Shown piece after piece: positions 26,314 to 35,342 of a stretch of DNA of 64,000 bases. How positions within the stretch are numbered: position 1 is the first letter of the stretch; each line of letters starts with the position of its first letter. The notes beneath the pieces were generated by a model. It was not told where the DNA came from. It made no database searches and was given only the letters and a program-made list of their open reading frames with translations. Made by a program: the position numbers and the translations under genes. This DNA is from Halobacteriovorax marinus (lineage in GTDB: Bacteria; Bdellovibrionota; Bacteriovoracia; Bacteriovoracales; Bacteriovoracaceae): the NCBI GenBank assembly GCA_002163155.1, contig MAAO01000006.1:1240001-1304000 (forward strand). Direction: 5' to 3'.

Positions 26314-27753
26314 ATGCATCCAAATTTAAATCAGGAGAGAGATTTCTTAATTGTTCTCATTGGTGGCATGGACTCTAGTGGAGGTGCTGGCCTTTCAAGA
26401 GATATTGAATTTCAAAGAAATGATGAAAACCTAAGAGTCCTTCCAACATTTCTAAGCTTCCAAGGTGATGAGCTAAAATTAGTGAATGTGGAGAAGGAGT
26501 ATTTTAAGGCCTGTCTTAGAGATATTCTTGAGCTCTCAAAGATTCGTCCATTACTCATTAAAGTGGGCGCCCTTAGTGAAATTTGGCAAGTTGAAGAACT
26601 TATTTACTTGAAAACTAAAACTACCGGTAGTGTGCTTGTCTACGATCCGGTAATAAGCTCCAGTAGTGGTCATGTCTTCATGCAGCCTGAACTTCTGGAT
26701 TATATAAAAACTCACTTTTTAAAAATCGTTGATCTCTTCACGCCTAACTTAGATGAAGTTCAGAAGTTTTCAAAAATTGAAATTAAAGACCTCATAGACT
26801 TTAAAAGAGCAGCAAATAAAATCTCTACTAAATCCATATTAATTAAAGGTGGACATCATCATTCGCACTTAGATTTCTTTGCAAGTCACGAAACTTCTTT
26901 CTTTATGAAATCTCCCTTTTATAAAAAGAACTTTAGAGGAACCGGTTGTTCTCTAGCGTCTCTGATTATTAGAGGTCTCTCGGAAGGACAATTCCTATGT
27001 GATGCAGTGGTTTGGGCGAAGGGTGTACTTGCTAGTAATTTAAAGCTCTCAAATAACTACTTAGAGCTTAAGACGTTGACCCCTGAACTTCCTAAGCTCT
27101 CTTTTGATGGAGAATTTGAAAGTTATCAATTTCCAAAGCTTGAAGTGAAAGAGACAACTTTCTACGCTATCATTTCGAACTCGCAGGAATTGGAAGAAAT
27201 ACTCTATGCAGGGGTTAAGATTGTTCAACTGCGCATAAAAGATAAGAGCGAAGACTATATAAGAAGTGAAGTGAGAAAGTGTGTGGAGCTTTGTCAAAAG
27301 CGAAATATTCAACTCTATATAAATGACTTTTGGCAAGTCGCCATCAGTGAAAAGGCCCATGGTGTTCATCTTGGCTTTGAAGACCTACAAACTGTGGATC
27401 TTAAAATCATTGAAAAATCAGGACTCCTCTTGGGTGTGAGTAGCCATTCCTATTTAGAGGGAGCTTATGTCTCTGCGCTAAATCCCAGTTACTTAGCACT
27501 CGGTCCAATTTTTAAGACGACTTTGAAATCCATGAACTTTAAACCTCAGGGTAAAATCTCACTACGTACATGGATTGAAATATTTCAATGTCCTGTGGTG
27601 GCTATTGGAGGTATCACTCTTGAAAATAGTGATCCAATTTTAAAAGAGAAACCAGCATATATTTGTGCTGTTCAAGATATAAGCAAGAACTCTAACCCAG
27701 GCTTAAGAGTAAGAAATTGGCTTAAGAAAATAGATCTCTTATGTGTGCCATAG
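26314..27753 (+). CDS. ThiD-ThiE fusion: HMP-phosphate kinase and thiamine phosphate synthase
   Basis: The N-terminal half (about residues 1-245) is a ThiD-type kinase with GGMDSSGGAGLSRD, TPNLDEVQ and a GTGCSLASL anion hole. The C-terminal half (about 280-475) is ThiE with VQLRIKDKS, INDFWQVA, HGVHLGFEDL, ALGPIFKTTLKS and VVAIGGI. The first would make HMP pyrophosphate and the second join it to thiazole phosphate. In ThiE the usual IND-Arg reads IND-Phe here. The start uses GGAGGG inside thiS. The last 13 bases overlap the next gene. Confidence 0.94.
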   Translation: MHPNLNQERDFLIVLIGGMDSSGGAGLSRDIEFQRNDENLRVLPTFLSFQGDELKLVNVEKEYFKACLRDILELSKIRPLLIKVGALSEIWQVEELIYLKTKTTGSVLVYDPVISSSSGHVFMQPELLDYIKTHFLKIVDLFTPNLDEVQKFSKIEIKDLIDFKRAANKISTKSILIKGGHHHSHLDFFASHETSFFMKSPFYKKNFRGTGCSLASLIIRGLSEGQFLCDAVVWAKGVLASNLKLSNNYLELKTLTPELPKLSFDGEFESYQFPKLEVKETTFYAIISNSQELEEILYAGVKIVQLRIKDKSEDYIRSEVRKCVELCQKRNIQLYINDFWQVAISEKAHGVHLGFEDLQTVDLKIIEKSGLLLGVSSHSYLEGAYVSALNPSYLALGPIFKTTLKSMNFKPQGKISLRTWIEIFQCPVVAIGGITLENSDPILKEKPAYICAVQDISKNSNPGLRVRNWLKKIDLLCVP

Positions 27754-28859
27754 TATGGCTCCCTTTCTCTATTAGTGACGGCGAAGATTTTCATATCATA
27801 AAAGAGAAAATGAAGGCGAGAGGAACATCTTCTTTTCATCATCTAGAGAGTTTTGGATCCACTCTCTTACACGCCAGGTTTTCTACCAATGGAATGAGTG
27901 ATCAACTCCAGCCAAAGTCAGTGGGTGAGATGTCTTTTTGTTTCAATGGGCAATTAAATAACTGGCAAGCAGGTGAAGTCGATACTTTAGCAGAAGTTTT
28001 TTGTGAGACAACGCTAGCTAAGATTGAAACTCTGCCTTTTAAGAACATTGGAACCTTCTCCCTCATTGTTAGATTTAAAGATGGAATTTTTGCTATGAGA
28101 GATCCCTTTGGGCGAAGACCTCTCTATCTCTTAGAGAAAGAAGAGCACTCTCTTATTACTAGTGAACCCTTCATGGTAAATCATTTTGGCGAGGGCCGTG
28201 TTTCTGAACTTAGGCCCGGAGAGTGGGTAAAGTTAAGTTCAATGGGTGTGGTCACAAAACGCGGGCGAATAGAAAGTGAAGTAAAAACTTGTTTCTTAGA
28301 GAATGCTTACTTTATGAACAAAGAGACAAGAGTCTTGGGAGTAGAACTCGCTAGTTCAAGAGAGCTTTTAGGAGAATTGCTTGGTCAAAAACTTAGAGGA
28401 ATTTCAGGTGAGGTTGTTCCTATTCCTGACGGGGCCTTTGATTTTGCTAATGGTTTGGCGCAAGTCATAGGTAGAGCAGTCTTACCAATTATTAAGAAAA
28501 ACCAATTTAGAACTTTCATTGAACGCACAAATAGAGCAGAGAAAATAAAAGCGAAGTACGAAGTTGTGGGAAAAGTACCAAGAGAGATTATTCTCGTTGA
28601 TGACTCTCTGGTGAGTGGATCAACCGTTGCGTATCTAACGAAGCTATTAAAACAACATGGAGCAGAGAGAGTGACTATCGCTATAGGAAGTCCCAGAATT
28701 ATCTCTCCTTGTGTTCAAGGAATGGGATTTATTAATCCCAATGATATCTATCACTCAAGTCAAAACGTTCAGAGGAATTGGGACGATGAATTCTTTCTGG
28801 AAGTGAGTGATTATCAAGATGTATTTCAAACTAGGTTTTGCGCGGATTGTATAACCTAG
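27741..28859 (+). CDS. PurF-type amidophosphoribosyltransferase homologue, short form
   Basis: PurF makes phosphoribosylamine from PRPP and glutamine. The start gives Met-Cys, so Cys2 would be the N-terminal nucleophile after Met removal. Glutaminase landmarks are HARFSTNG, FNGQLNN and MRDPFGRRPLYL. The phosphoribosyltransferase half has PIPDGAFDFANGLA, FIERTNRAEKI and the PRPP loop ILVDDSLVSGST, where PurF usually reads DDSIVRGTT. At 372 aa it is about 100 residues shorter than typical PurF. It overlaps thiDE by 13 bases in the riboswitch operon, so feeding AIR to ThiC is the likely job. It could also be the main purF. Confidence 0.85.
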   Translation: MCAIVWLPFSISDGEDFHIIKEKMKARGTSSFHHLESFGSTLLHARFSTNGMSDQLQPKSVGEMSFCFNGQLNNWQAGEVDTLAEVFCETTLAKIETLPFKNIGTFSLIVRFKDGIFAMRDPFGRRPLYLLEKEEHSLITSEPFMVNHFGEGRVSELRPGEWVKLSSMGVVTKRGRIESEVKTCFLENAYFMNKETRVLGVELASSRELLGELLGQKLRGISGEVVPIPDGAFDFANGLAQVIGRAVLPIIKKNQFRTFIERTNRAEKIKAKYEVVGKVPREIILVDDSLVSGSTVAYLTKLLKQHGAERVTIAIGSPRIISPCVQGMGFINPNDIYHSSQNVQRNWDDEFFLEVSDYQDVFQTRFCADCIT

Positions 28860-28865
28860 AGAATA

Positions 28866-30041
28866 TTACATAACATTGTTTTGAATTTTTGGAAGCGTGA
28901 CAATAAACTTTGTGTGTTCTGAATGTTCATCGAGTTTAAGAGAGCCATTGTGCTCTTTTAAAATTCTTAAACAAATACTCAAACCTAGACCACATCCTCC
29001 CTTTCCTTTCTTAGTATAGGAAGTGTCAAAGATTCTGTCTCTTGCATCCTGAGGGATTAGTGGACCACTATTTGTGACAAAAATTTTGACCGTCTCTTCA
29101 TCAGTTGTTGCGGAAATATCAATCCATTGTTCATCTAAATCTTCAGTGGCGGTTATAGCATTGTTTAGAAGATTTATAATGACTTGGCCTAGTTGTACGG
29201 ATCTTGCTTGTACTGTTAAGTCATTTGCAATGTTTTCAGTGGTCATTTTTAATGTTGAATGAGTTTTAATTTTATATTCACCAATTTCAACAGCGTTTTT
29301 AACAATTTCTAAAATACTATTTTCTATGAACGGCTCATTCTCTGATTCACCTATAAAAGCTTCCATTCCTTTTATGATTTTAAAAATTCTATTGATGTAA
29401 CTTAGTGCAACTTCTGAGTGTTCAAAAATAGGATCTAATGAGGGATCACTTTTAACAGAGAGATTATTTATTTTTTCTAATAAAACTTGCGCCACAATGA
29501 GTGGAGCTTTAATTTCATGAGTCACTCCAGCGGTCATTTGGCCTATGTTTGAAAAATTACTAGAAGAGACAAGATCTGTGCTTAAATTAGATATTTGATT
29601 ATTGAGTTTTAAAATATCTACTGCATTTGTTTTAAGTGAAATATGAAAAGCGCTTCTCTCTATTCTGGTAGTACAAACTTCTTCCGCCCTCGCCACTGAA
29701 AAAAGTAGGTCTTCTGCTTCAAAGGGTTTTTCTATGAAGTCAAAGGCATTGGCCTTAATCGCCTGAATCGCTGAGGATTTTCTTCCATAACCTGTTATGA
29801 AGATGAGAGGGATATAGGAGTAACAACTTTGTAATTTCTTAGCTAAGGTGATTCCATCAATTTCGGGCATTTCAATATCAGTTATAATCACATGGATTTC
29901 ATTTTCATCCAAGGCCTGTAGGGCGACTAGGGCAGAGTTTGCCACGATGACATTGTAACTCGAACCGAGTATTTTTTTGACTAAAATGAGAATATCTTCG
30001 TCATCATCCACAACTAAAATGGAAACCATTTCTTTGTTCAT
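28866..30041 (-). CDS. receiver-histidine kinase fusion protein
   Basis: The domain order is reversed relative to common hybrid kinases: receiver first (residues 6-125; D55 phospho-acceptor, T83, K105), then a linker helix, then a HisKA-like helix with H175 in VTHEIKAPL, then an ATPase domain with N-box INLLNNAITATED and G-box GGCGLGLSI. It has no membrane segment, so it is a soluble relay that could be set by an upstream kinase and in turn phosphorylate a receiver. Three stand-alone receivers lie in this window. It is convergent with the PurF homologue, seven bases apart. Confidence 0.92.
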   Translation of the reverse strand: MNKEMVSILVVDDDEDILILVKKILGSSYNVIVANSALVALQALDENEIHVIITDIEMPEIDGITLAKKLQSCYSYIPLIFITGYGRKSSAIQAIKANAFDFIEKPFEAEDLLFSVARAEEVCTTRIERSAFHISLKTNAVDILKLNNQISNLSTDLVSSSNFSNIGQMTAGVTHEIKAPLIVAQVLLEKINNLSVKSDPSLDPIFEHSEVALSYINRIFKIIKGMEAFIGESENEPFIENSILEIVKNAVEIGEYKIKTHSTLKMTTENIANDLTVQARSVQLGQVIINLLNNAITATEDLDEQWIDISATTDEETVKIFVTNSGPLIPQDARDRIFDTSYTKKGKGGCGLGLSICLRILKEHNGSLKLDEHSEHTKFIVTLPKIQNNVM

Positions 30042-30131
30042 TATTACATCCAGTAAACAAGATATCTCTATATTTCTTAGAAATTGTAATTCTAAAGTAT
30101 GGGGGAAGTGACAAGATTTGAAAATTATTTA

Positions 30132-30157
30132 GCGGTTGAAGGTGATTTTTCAACCGC
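30132..30157 (-). terminator. hairpin terminator after the 150-aa secreted protein gene
   Basis: GCGGTTGAA (30132-30140) pairs perfectly with TTCAACCGC (30149-30157) around an eight-base loop. Read on the minus strand, it lies 13 bases after the stop and is followed by an A/T-rich tail ending in TTTT. Confidence 0.7.
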
Positions 30158-30170
30158 AAGAGTAACTAAA

Positions 30171-30623
30171 TTAGTTAACTAAACTCATTGTACAATCAGT
30201 AGAGATTGTTCCTCCCCAATGATCTTCAACCCAACTTAAGATAAAGTGTGCTGTGAAATTCTTCTTACCTTCTAAGAGAGCACTGTGTGGAATAATTAAG
30301 TCGGCCATTCCAAAGAAAGCGGGGGCAAAATTTGCGAATTTCGCATGTCCTTTATAAGACCTTGGTCTATAAGTTGAGTAGTTGTGAACTTCCTCAAGTA
30401 AAAAATCTTGGTCGGTCCAAGCATCTTCTATAGAGAACTTGAAGAAACCATTATCTATCGTATAGTCGTTCTCACCATTAACTGCAATGATAGTTTCAAG
30501 TTCAATTTTGGCGCTTCCTAGGTCAGTGTAAGCGTCTAAATCAGAACATTTAAGTAGATAGGTACTTGTCGCAAGAGTTGAAAAACTAAGCGTAAAAATA
30601 AGTAGTGTAAATAATGATTTCAT
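30171..30623 (-). CDS. secreted protein of unknown function (150 aa)
   Basis: Not recognised. A signal peptide (MKSLFTLLIFTLSFSTLA) precedes a mature domain with two cysteines, near its start (LKCSDL) and end (STDCTM), a layout shared in outline with the other small exported proteins at 31373, 36537 and 37015. AAGGAG six bases before the ATG fixes the start, and its own terminator follows. Confidence 0.7.
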   Translation of the reverse strand: MKSLFTLLIFTLSFSTLATSTYLLKCSDLDAYTDLGSAKIELETIIAVNGENDYTIDNGFFKFSIEDAWTDQDFLLEEVHNYSTYRPRSYKGHAKFANFAPAFFGMADLIIPHSALLEGKKNFTAHFILSWVEDHWGGTISTDCTMSLVN

Positions 30624-30889
30624 TGAAAGCTCCTTGAGTTTGAATTGATTTTTTTTAGCGTGTGTGAGCTCATAGGTAAAATAGATTAAAGACCTAGTCT
30701 CTATCTTAAAATTGGATACTGTTGAGGTCTTCTAGATTACTTAATATTTCTAAGAACTTAGAGTATTTAGATTAAAAGGAACTTGTTTTCGAGGAGTTAT
30801 AAGACAGTTTCGTATTCTATTGAATTTTAATTCATATTCTCTTCTTATACTGAACGTGAATAGTAGAAACTTTTAAAAGGGAATTTATT

Positions 30890-31282
30890 ATGAGAATACA
30901 CACTTTAATTGTCGATGATGAAGTTGATGTGGAGACTCTTTTTCGTTTAAGTTTCAAGAAATGGGTTAAGGCCAACTTAGTCAAAATCTCTTTCGCTACT
31001 AGTGGAATAGATGCACTTGGTATTTTGCGAATGGATAGTAATGAAGATATTATTCTCATTTTAACAGATATTAATATGCCCGAGATGGATGGGATTGAAT
31101 TATTAAAAATTGTAAGAGGTGAATTTCCTGATATTGATGTCTTTATGATTAGTGCCTACAACGATGAGAATCATATTAATGAAGCCACGGACTTAGGAAT
31201 TAAGGGTTATTTCACTAAACCCATTGAGTTTGATAAATTGAAACATGAAATTAGTATTCTCTATCCAATGCTCGCTAGTTAG
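30890..31282 (+). CDS. stand-alone response regulator receiver protein
   Basis: A single receiver domain fills the 130 residues: D9, D10 and E11 in the pocket, D60 in ILTDINMPEMDG as phospho-acceptor, S88 as switch residue and K110 in FTKPIEF. It has no output domain. The receiver-kinase gene about 850 bases away is a possible partner, although it is on the opposite strand and separated by a secreted-protein gene. Confidence 0.9.
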   Translation: MRIHTLIVDDEVDVETLFRLSFKKWVKANLVKISFATSGIDALGILRMDSNEDIILILTDINMPEMDGIELLKIVRGEFPDIDVFMISAYNDENHINEATDLGIKGYFTKPIEFDKLKHEISILYPMLAS

Positions 31283-31372
31283 AAAAGTTCTAACATTTAC
31301 CTGCATTCCTTTTAAATTCTTCTAAGAAGGTCTAGACTAAAGAATCTCATAATTCTTTCGTTTGGAGCTTCA

Positions 31373-31708
31373 ATGAAGAAAATCTCACTACTTTTCGCTT
31401 TCGTCATCTGTTCATCTACTATGGCCACTGACCTGATTTGTAAGATCAATTTAAACACAACAAATGTATTCACGACAAAAGTCTCTGTGGAAGCGGGAGA
31501 GAAGGTTACTATTGCCGCTGGAGAACAGTATAGCTTCTTTCTTAAAAACTTAGTGGGGGATGATTATGAATTGGAAGTCTTGAATGTACAGGCCCCTTCT
31601 AGATCATATGCTTTAGCTAGTTTAAGTACTAGTTCTGATAAATTGCAATATTCGCTTTGGAGCCGTGATATTTTACTTGAGGCGAGTTGTCGCATAGTTA
31701 CCAAATAG
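31373..31708 (+). CDS. small secreted protein of unknown function (111 aa)
   Basis: Not recognised. The signal peptide is MKKISLLFAFVICSSTMA. The mature domain of about 93 residues starts TDLICKI and ends EASCRIV, so its two cysteines near the ends could form one disulfide around a beta-rich fold. GGAG lies five bases before the ATG. A shared terminator follows. Confidence 0.7.
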   Translation: MKKISLLFAFVICSSTMATDLICKINLNTTNVFTTKVSVEAGEKVTIAAGEQYSFFLKNLVGDDYELEVLNVQAPSRSYALASLSTSSDKLQYSLWSRDILLEASCRIVTK

Positions 31709-31717
31709 TCGATAAAA

Positions 31718-31741
31718 AAGGGAGATATTAATATCTCCCTT
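31718..31741. terminator. bidirectional terminator
   Basis: The 24 bases form a perfect palindrome (AAGGGAGATATT and its complement). On the plus strand it follows the stop at 31708 by nine bases; on the minus strand it follows the transglutaminase stop at 31765 and is followed by TTTTTTATC. Confidence 0.8.
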
Positions 31742-31764
31742 CATTTGCTTACTTATTTAACTTC

Positions 31765-33345
31765 TTAAAATCTACCAATGATTCCTAGTTGGTTTAAAAG
31801 GGTAGAGATAGTTTTAAATTTCACTTTCTCTGTGAATGTTAACTTTACCTTCGCTTTTCTTCCATTTAAGGTCACATCTTCTTCTTCAATTTTCACTGAG
31901 TAGCCTTCTTGAGTTAGGGCATTTGTTATCATATAAGCGATGTACTTCTTCTTTAAAGAATCGTTACCGTTCCCTAGGGGCTTGAGTTGTTTGAAGGCCC
32001 TTAGGTAATTCTTTAGCTTATAGACTCTTGAACGTTGCTCGTACCTTAGTTCACTAGAATCTGTACTTGTACTTGTTTGAGACACTTTATTGTCAAAAAT
32101 ATAGCGTACATACTTATCTTGAACTAGCGGATTTCTATTGCCAGCGTTTCCTGAAATTTTAGTTGGTAACCAAATGAAATCAGGATGAGTGTTATCCATA
32201 TTTTCAATTCTCTTTCTACCAGCTTCAGTTTGATGATACCAAAGCCCTTCTCCAACAATTCTACCTGCAGAGACTACTTTCTTGCCATCTTCAGACATAA
32301 CCATTGGAGCATCAAAGAACATCATGAATTCAACAAGTCTACCTGAGTAGTGCTTCCCAAATTTCTCTTCTTCTAAGATTCCTCTATAAGTAGTGCGAAT
32401 TTCATCATCTGTAGTTTCAATATTAAACTTGTCAGAAATCTCTCCTTCAGCAACACCATCTTCGGCCCAAAACATTTTCATTCTCATTAGAACTGGGTAA
32501 CGTTTTTGACCATCACTTGAAACTTCTACATCTTTAATATCATCAGTCTTTATAGGAAGAATTCTATAACCTACAATAGGTTGGTTCCAAACTTGATCAC
32601 CAGTAAAACGATCGATGACCACACCTGTTTGTTGTACTCCTACGTAGTTTGTAAAAATAAGAAAGAAAGTACGAGGGGAGACGTCCCAAAAGGCGTCATA
32701 AGCTGTATCTCCACTTCTAGTGAGTGCTTGACCTTCACTATCTGTCTTATCAAATACCCACTTCTTTGTTCCGTCTAAGTAGTTATTTTTTAAATTATTT
32801 GTCGTCACTCCTTTATGAGTATTTCCCGCAAAGAGAGATCCTGAAGACATCCACAACTCAGTGATCAGCCCTTTTTGATCGGCCACTGTCATTTCAAATT
32901 CAACACCTTTTGGATTCTTAGCGGTGAAGCTCTTTCTTGGTTCTTCTTCTTTTATCGCCGCTGCTGACCAGGCATTACAATGACCCCACCAACCTTCGCA
33001 ACTCTTCTTAGTTTCTGGATCATCTTCAAACTTGGAACACGAGTGCGACTTCAATTCAAAGTAGGTCGTATTTTGTTCTCTTTCAGTGATTCCCCAAAAA
33101 GCATCGTACTTCTTTGCTGGCGGGTTATCTTCTTGACCTTTTATATTCTTATGGGAAAGTCCATCTCTTCCATAGGCCCAGTAGCTTCCGGCCCAAGGAA
33201 TATTCTTCGGACTCGCATATCTATAGTTATTAAATATTTCTTTAAAATCTGTATTTTGAATGGCAAAACTTCCAGTTCCTGCACCTTGCACAGTGAGACT
33301 AAGAGCAATCGCCATGGGAGCAATTAATTTCTTTAAATTATTCAT
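31765..33345 (-). CDS. exported GP42-type transglutaminase-like protein
   Basis: The pattern matches the transglutaminase elicitor family (GP42 of Phytophthora, also reported in marine Vibrio). A cysteine motif WWGHCNAWSAAA (Cys123) is followed by a TVADQKGLITELW helix, then SPRTFFLIFTNYVGV, VIDRFTGDQVWNQP and VGYRI. The N-terminus is a signal peptide (MNNLKKLIAPMAIALSLTVQ). Such enzymes crosslink Gln to Lys in proteins. The third and fourth motif residues differ from the usual CHGW. The start is one of two adjacent ATG codons after AAGGA. A lipoprotein gene lies 36 bases upstream. Confidence 0.75.
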   Translation of the reverse strand: MNNLKKLIAPMAIALSLTVQGAGTGSFAIQNTDFKEIFNNYRYASPKNIPWAGSYWAYGRDGLSHKNIKGQEDNPPAKKYDAFWGITEREQNTTYFELKSHSCSKFEDDPETKKSCEGWWGHCNAWSAAAIKEEEPRKSFTAKNPKGVEFEMTVADQKGLITELWMSSGSLFAGNTHKGVTTNNLKNNYLDGTKKWVFDKTDSEGQALTRSGDTAYDAFWDVSPRTFFLIFTNYVGVQQTGVVIDRFTGDQVWNQPIVGYRILPIKTDDIKDVEVSSDGQKRYPVLMRMKMFWAEDGVAEGEISDKFNIETTDDEIRTTYRGILEEEKFGKHYSGRLVEFMMFFDAPMVMSEDGKKVVSAGRIVGEGLWYHQTEAGRKRIENMDNTHPDFIWLPTKISGNAGNRNPLVQDKYVRYIFDNKVSQTSTSTDSSELRYEQRSRVYKLKNYLRAFKQLKPLGNGNDSLKKKYIAYMITNALTQEGYSVKIEEEDVTLNGRKAKVKLTFTEKVKFKTISTLLNQLGIIGRF

Positions 33346-33381
33346 CATATATTCCTTATAGGTCATTTATTTTAGTTCTTA

Positions 33382-34335
33382 TTACTTAATTCTTTTTACA
33401 ATAGAGAAGAATCTATTCGTGTGAATAGTAGTAGGCCAAGAATGTCCTTTGCACCATCCAACTCTTACTTTGTTACCAAAGATATCTTTATAATTTGTTT
33501 GATATCCAGAGTTACATTTCTTGACTCGCACAAGTTTAGTAATTTTTGATTGAACATATTTTTGATCAGGAATATTTAGAGTCGCGCTACTAGACTTCTT
33601 CCAACTTCTAAGAACTCTCGTCGCTGAAAAGTTTGGAAAATCCACAGGAAATTCTGAAAGCTCTGAAGACATAGATGATCTTTGATCTATTCTATAATCT
33701 ACAGTTCTTGTGTTCTTACTCTCATTCTTGTCATGGTAGTCGACACTCTTTCCAAAAGGTCTAAGTTCATCGTCAAAGTAAAGTCTAAGAGCAATTAGAT
33801 CATCTTTTCTTAGTCTTGATCTCTTAGTGAGGGGACGTTTCTTAACTTCAAGTACGAGACATTTCTTTGTTTTATTAGACTTGTATAGATCAGCACTTCC
33901 AAAGAACTTTTCTGGTCTGTGCTTTGGGCGATTTACAATCATCTTATAACAGCTTTGAAGTTCCACTGCGTGAAATTCATAGGTCACAGGTTTTCCAAAA
34001 CTCTGTAATGAATCTAGGTATTGAGTCTTTTCTGATAAGGTCATTCCCTTAACAGAACTTAAATCAAAAACACTGTCTAAATTTTTATTTTCAATACCTG
34101 TGATTTTTGGAAAAGAAAGTACTTGAAAAGATCTTAACTTTTCAATATTAAAACCTATGGAGGCAAGTTGAGTTCCCGCACTGGCCAATTCTCTTGAGTG
34201 AAACTTATGGTCTTCCTTGAAGGAGTTTTGTAAGGCCTGTTGATAGGCGCTTTCTTCTTTGTAGTTCTTGGTTGTCGAACAACTCGTGGCCGCCACTGCA
34301 AATAGTAATAATAAAAGATTCTTTTTACTCTTCAT
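33382..34335 (-). CDS. lipoprotein of unknown function (317 aa)
   Basis: The signal MKSKKNLLLLLFAVAATSC has a clear lipobox ending at Cys19. The mature domain is basic with several cysteines and is not recognised; it contains a VELQSCYKMIVNRPKHRPEKF segment around residues 122-142. GGAG before the ATG fixes the start. The gene lies 36 bases upstream of the transglutaminase-like gene on the same strand, so the two are probably cotranscribed, and the lipoprotein may anchor, inhibit or serve as substrate for it. Confidence 0.75.
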   Translation of the reverse strand: MKSKKNLLLLLFAVAATSCSTTKNYKEESAYQQALQNSFKEDHKFHSRELASAGTQLASIGFNIEKLRSFQVLSFPKITGIENKNLDSVFDLSSVKGMTLSEKTQYLDSLQSFGKPVTYEFHAVELQSCYKMIVNRPKHRPEKFFGSADLYKSNKTKKCLVLEVKKRPLTKRSRLRKDDLIALRLYFDDELRPFGKSVDYHDKNESKNTRTVDYRIDQRSSMSSELSEFPVDFPNFSATRVLRSWKKSSSATLNIPDQKYVQSKITKLVRVKKCNSGYQTNYKDIFGNKVRVGWCKGHSWPTTIHTNRFFSIVKRIK

Positions 34336-34486
34336 CTACTTCTCCATGAGTGGTTAGAATAACCACCTATTTTAATTTGAATATTTAGGAATATTGTAGA
34401 CGTTTTTTATTTGTTTTGATGCGAGGCAAGATGCTCCGCTATCATCTAATGTATTGATTTTATTATAATTTTTCTGGTTTTAGCGG

Positions 34487-34732
34487 TTATTTTTCTTTCA
34501 ACAACTTGTGGCCACCATCACAGAAAGGGGCCTTGGAAGATTGGCAACAACCACATATAAAAATGGTCTTATCCTCTTCAATAGTGATGAAGTAAGGTTG
34601 TTTTCCTGTGCCCTCACGGGAGTGAGCGCCGTCGCAGAAAGGACCTTTCTTAGAGAGGCCACAAGAGCATAAGACTAATCTGTCTCCCTCTTTAACTTCC
34701 ATCTTAAAAGGTTTATTCTGCCAACCGCTCAT
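34487..34732 (-). CDS. double CDGSH iron-sulfur domain protein
   Basis: Two CDGSH motifs are present in 81 residues: LCSCGLSKKGPFCDGAH and FICGCCQSSKAPFCDGGH. Each supplies three Cys and one His for a 2Fe-2S cluster, as in mitoNEET-type and Miner2-type proteins. It has no membrane anchor. GGGAG six bases upstream supports the start. It follows the DoxX-like gene after 27 bases and is probably in the same operon, pointing to a redox role. Confidence 0.92.
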   Translation of the reverse strand: MSGWQNKPFKMEVKEGDRLVLCSCGLSKKGPFCDGAHSREGTGKQPYFITIEEDKTIFICGCCQSSKAPFCDGGHKLLKEK

Positions 34733-34759
34733 CTTACACTCCCATGTCTGTTATATGTT

Positions 34760-35170
34760 CTAACCTTTCTTCATGGACTCTAACTTTGGGCACCTGAATA
34801 TATTTCTAATAATTTCCTTATACGGGCTGGCAAAGAAAGCTAGGTAGCACTCTAGCAATACGAGAACGATTGCTAGCACCATTCCACCGGGTGCTAAGAA
34901 AATATGGAAGAGAAATATATTTAAGATGATGGGCGCTAGTATAACTAGTGCCATGGGAACAAATGCTCCCGCTAGTAACAATAGGCCTGAGAGAATTTCG
35001 CAAACTTTTAAAAACGGAAAGAAGTAGCCAGAACCTGCGAGACCGCCCATGAATTTTCCCGCTTCTTCTGGCAGAGGAGGCATGGAAATAAAGTTAAAGA
35101 ATCCGTTAAGACCAAATACAAAGAAAATAGTTCCAAGTAGCAGTCGTGCTACAAGTGGTGCATATTTCAT
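34760..35170 (-). CDS. DoxX-like membrane protein
   Basis: Four membrane helices are visible in 136 residues (about 5-27, 48-68, 73-93 and 98-118). The first carries the LLLGTIFFVFGLNGF pattern of DoxX-type proteins, followed by a loop GKFMGGLAGSGYFF and the helix KVCEILSGLLLLAG. The family is linked to thiol and sulfur redox chemistry. AGGAG precedes the ATG. Cotranscription with the CDGSH gene supports a redox context. Confidence 0.82.
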   Translation of the reverse strand: MKYAPLVARLLLGTIFFVFGLNGFFNFISMPPLPEEAGKFMGGLAGSGYFFPFLKVCEILSGLLLLAGAFVPMALVILAPIILNIFLFHIFLAPGGMVLAIVLVLLECYLAFFASPYKEIIRNIFRCPKLESMKKG

Positions 35171-35342
35171 AATGACTCCTAGATTAAAAATTATTTCTCC
35201 TATGATAACTCTTTATTAAAAGGCAATGGTTTTGAAATCTTCACAATTTCCTTCATATTGCATGGAAGTTTTCTAATTAGAAGATTTTACTTACAGACTC
35301 TTAAGAAATATTTATCTCATATTTCTTAGTTATAATTTCCCC

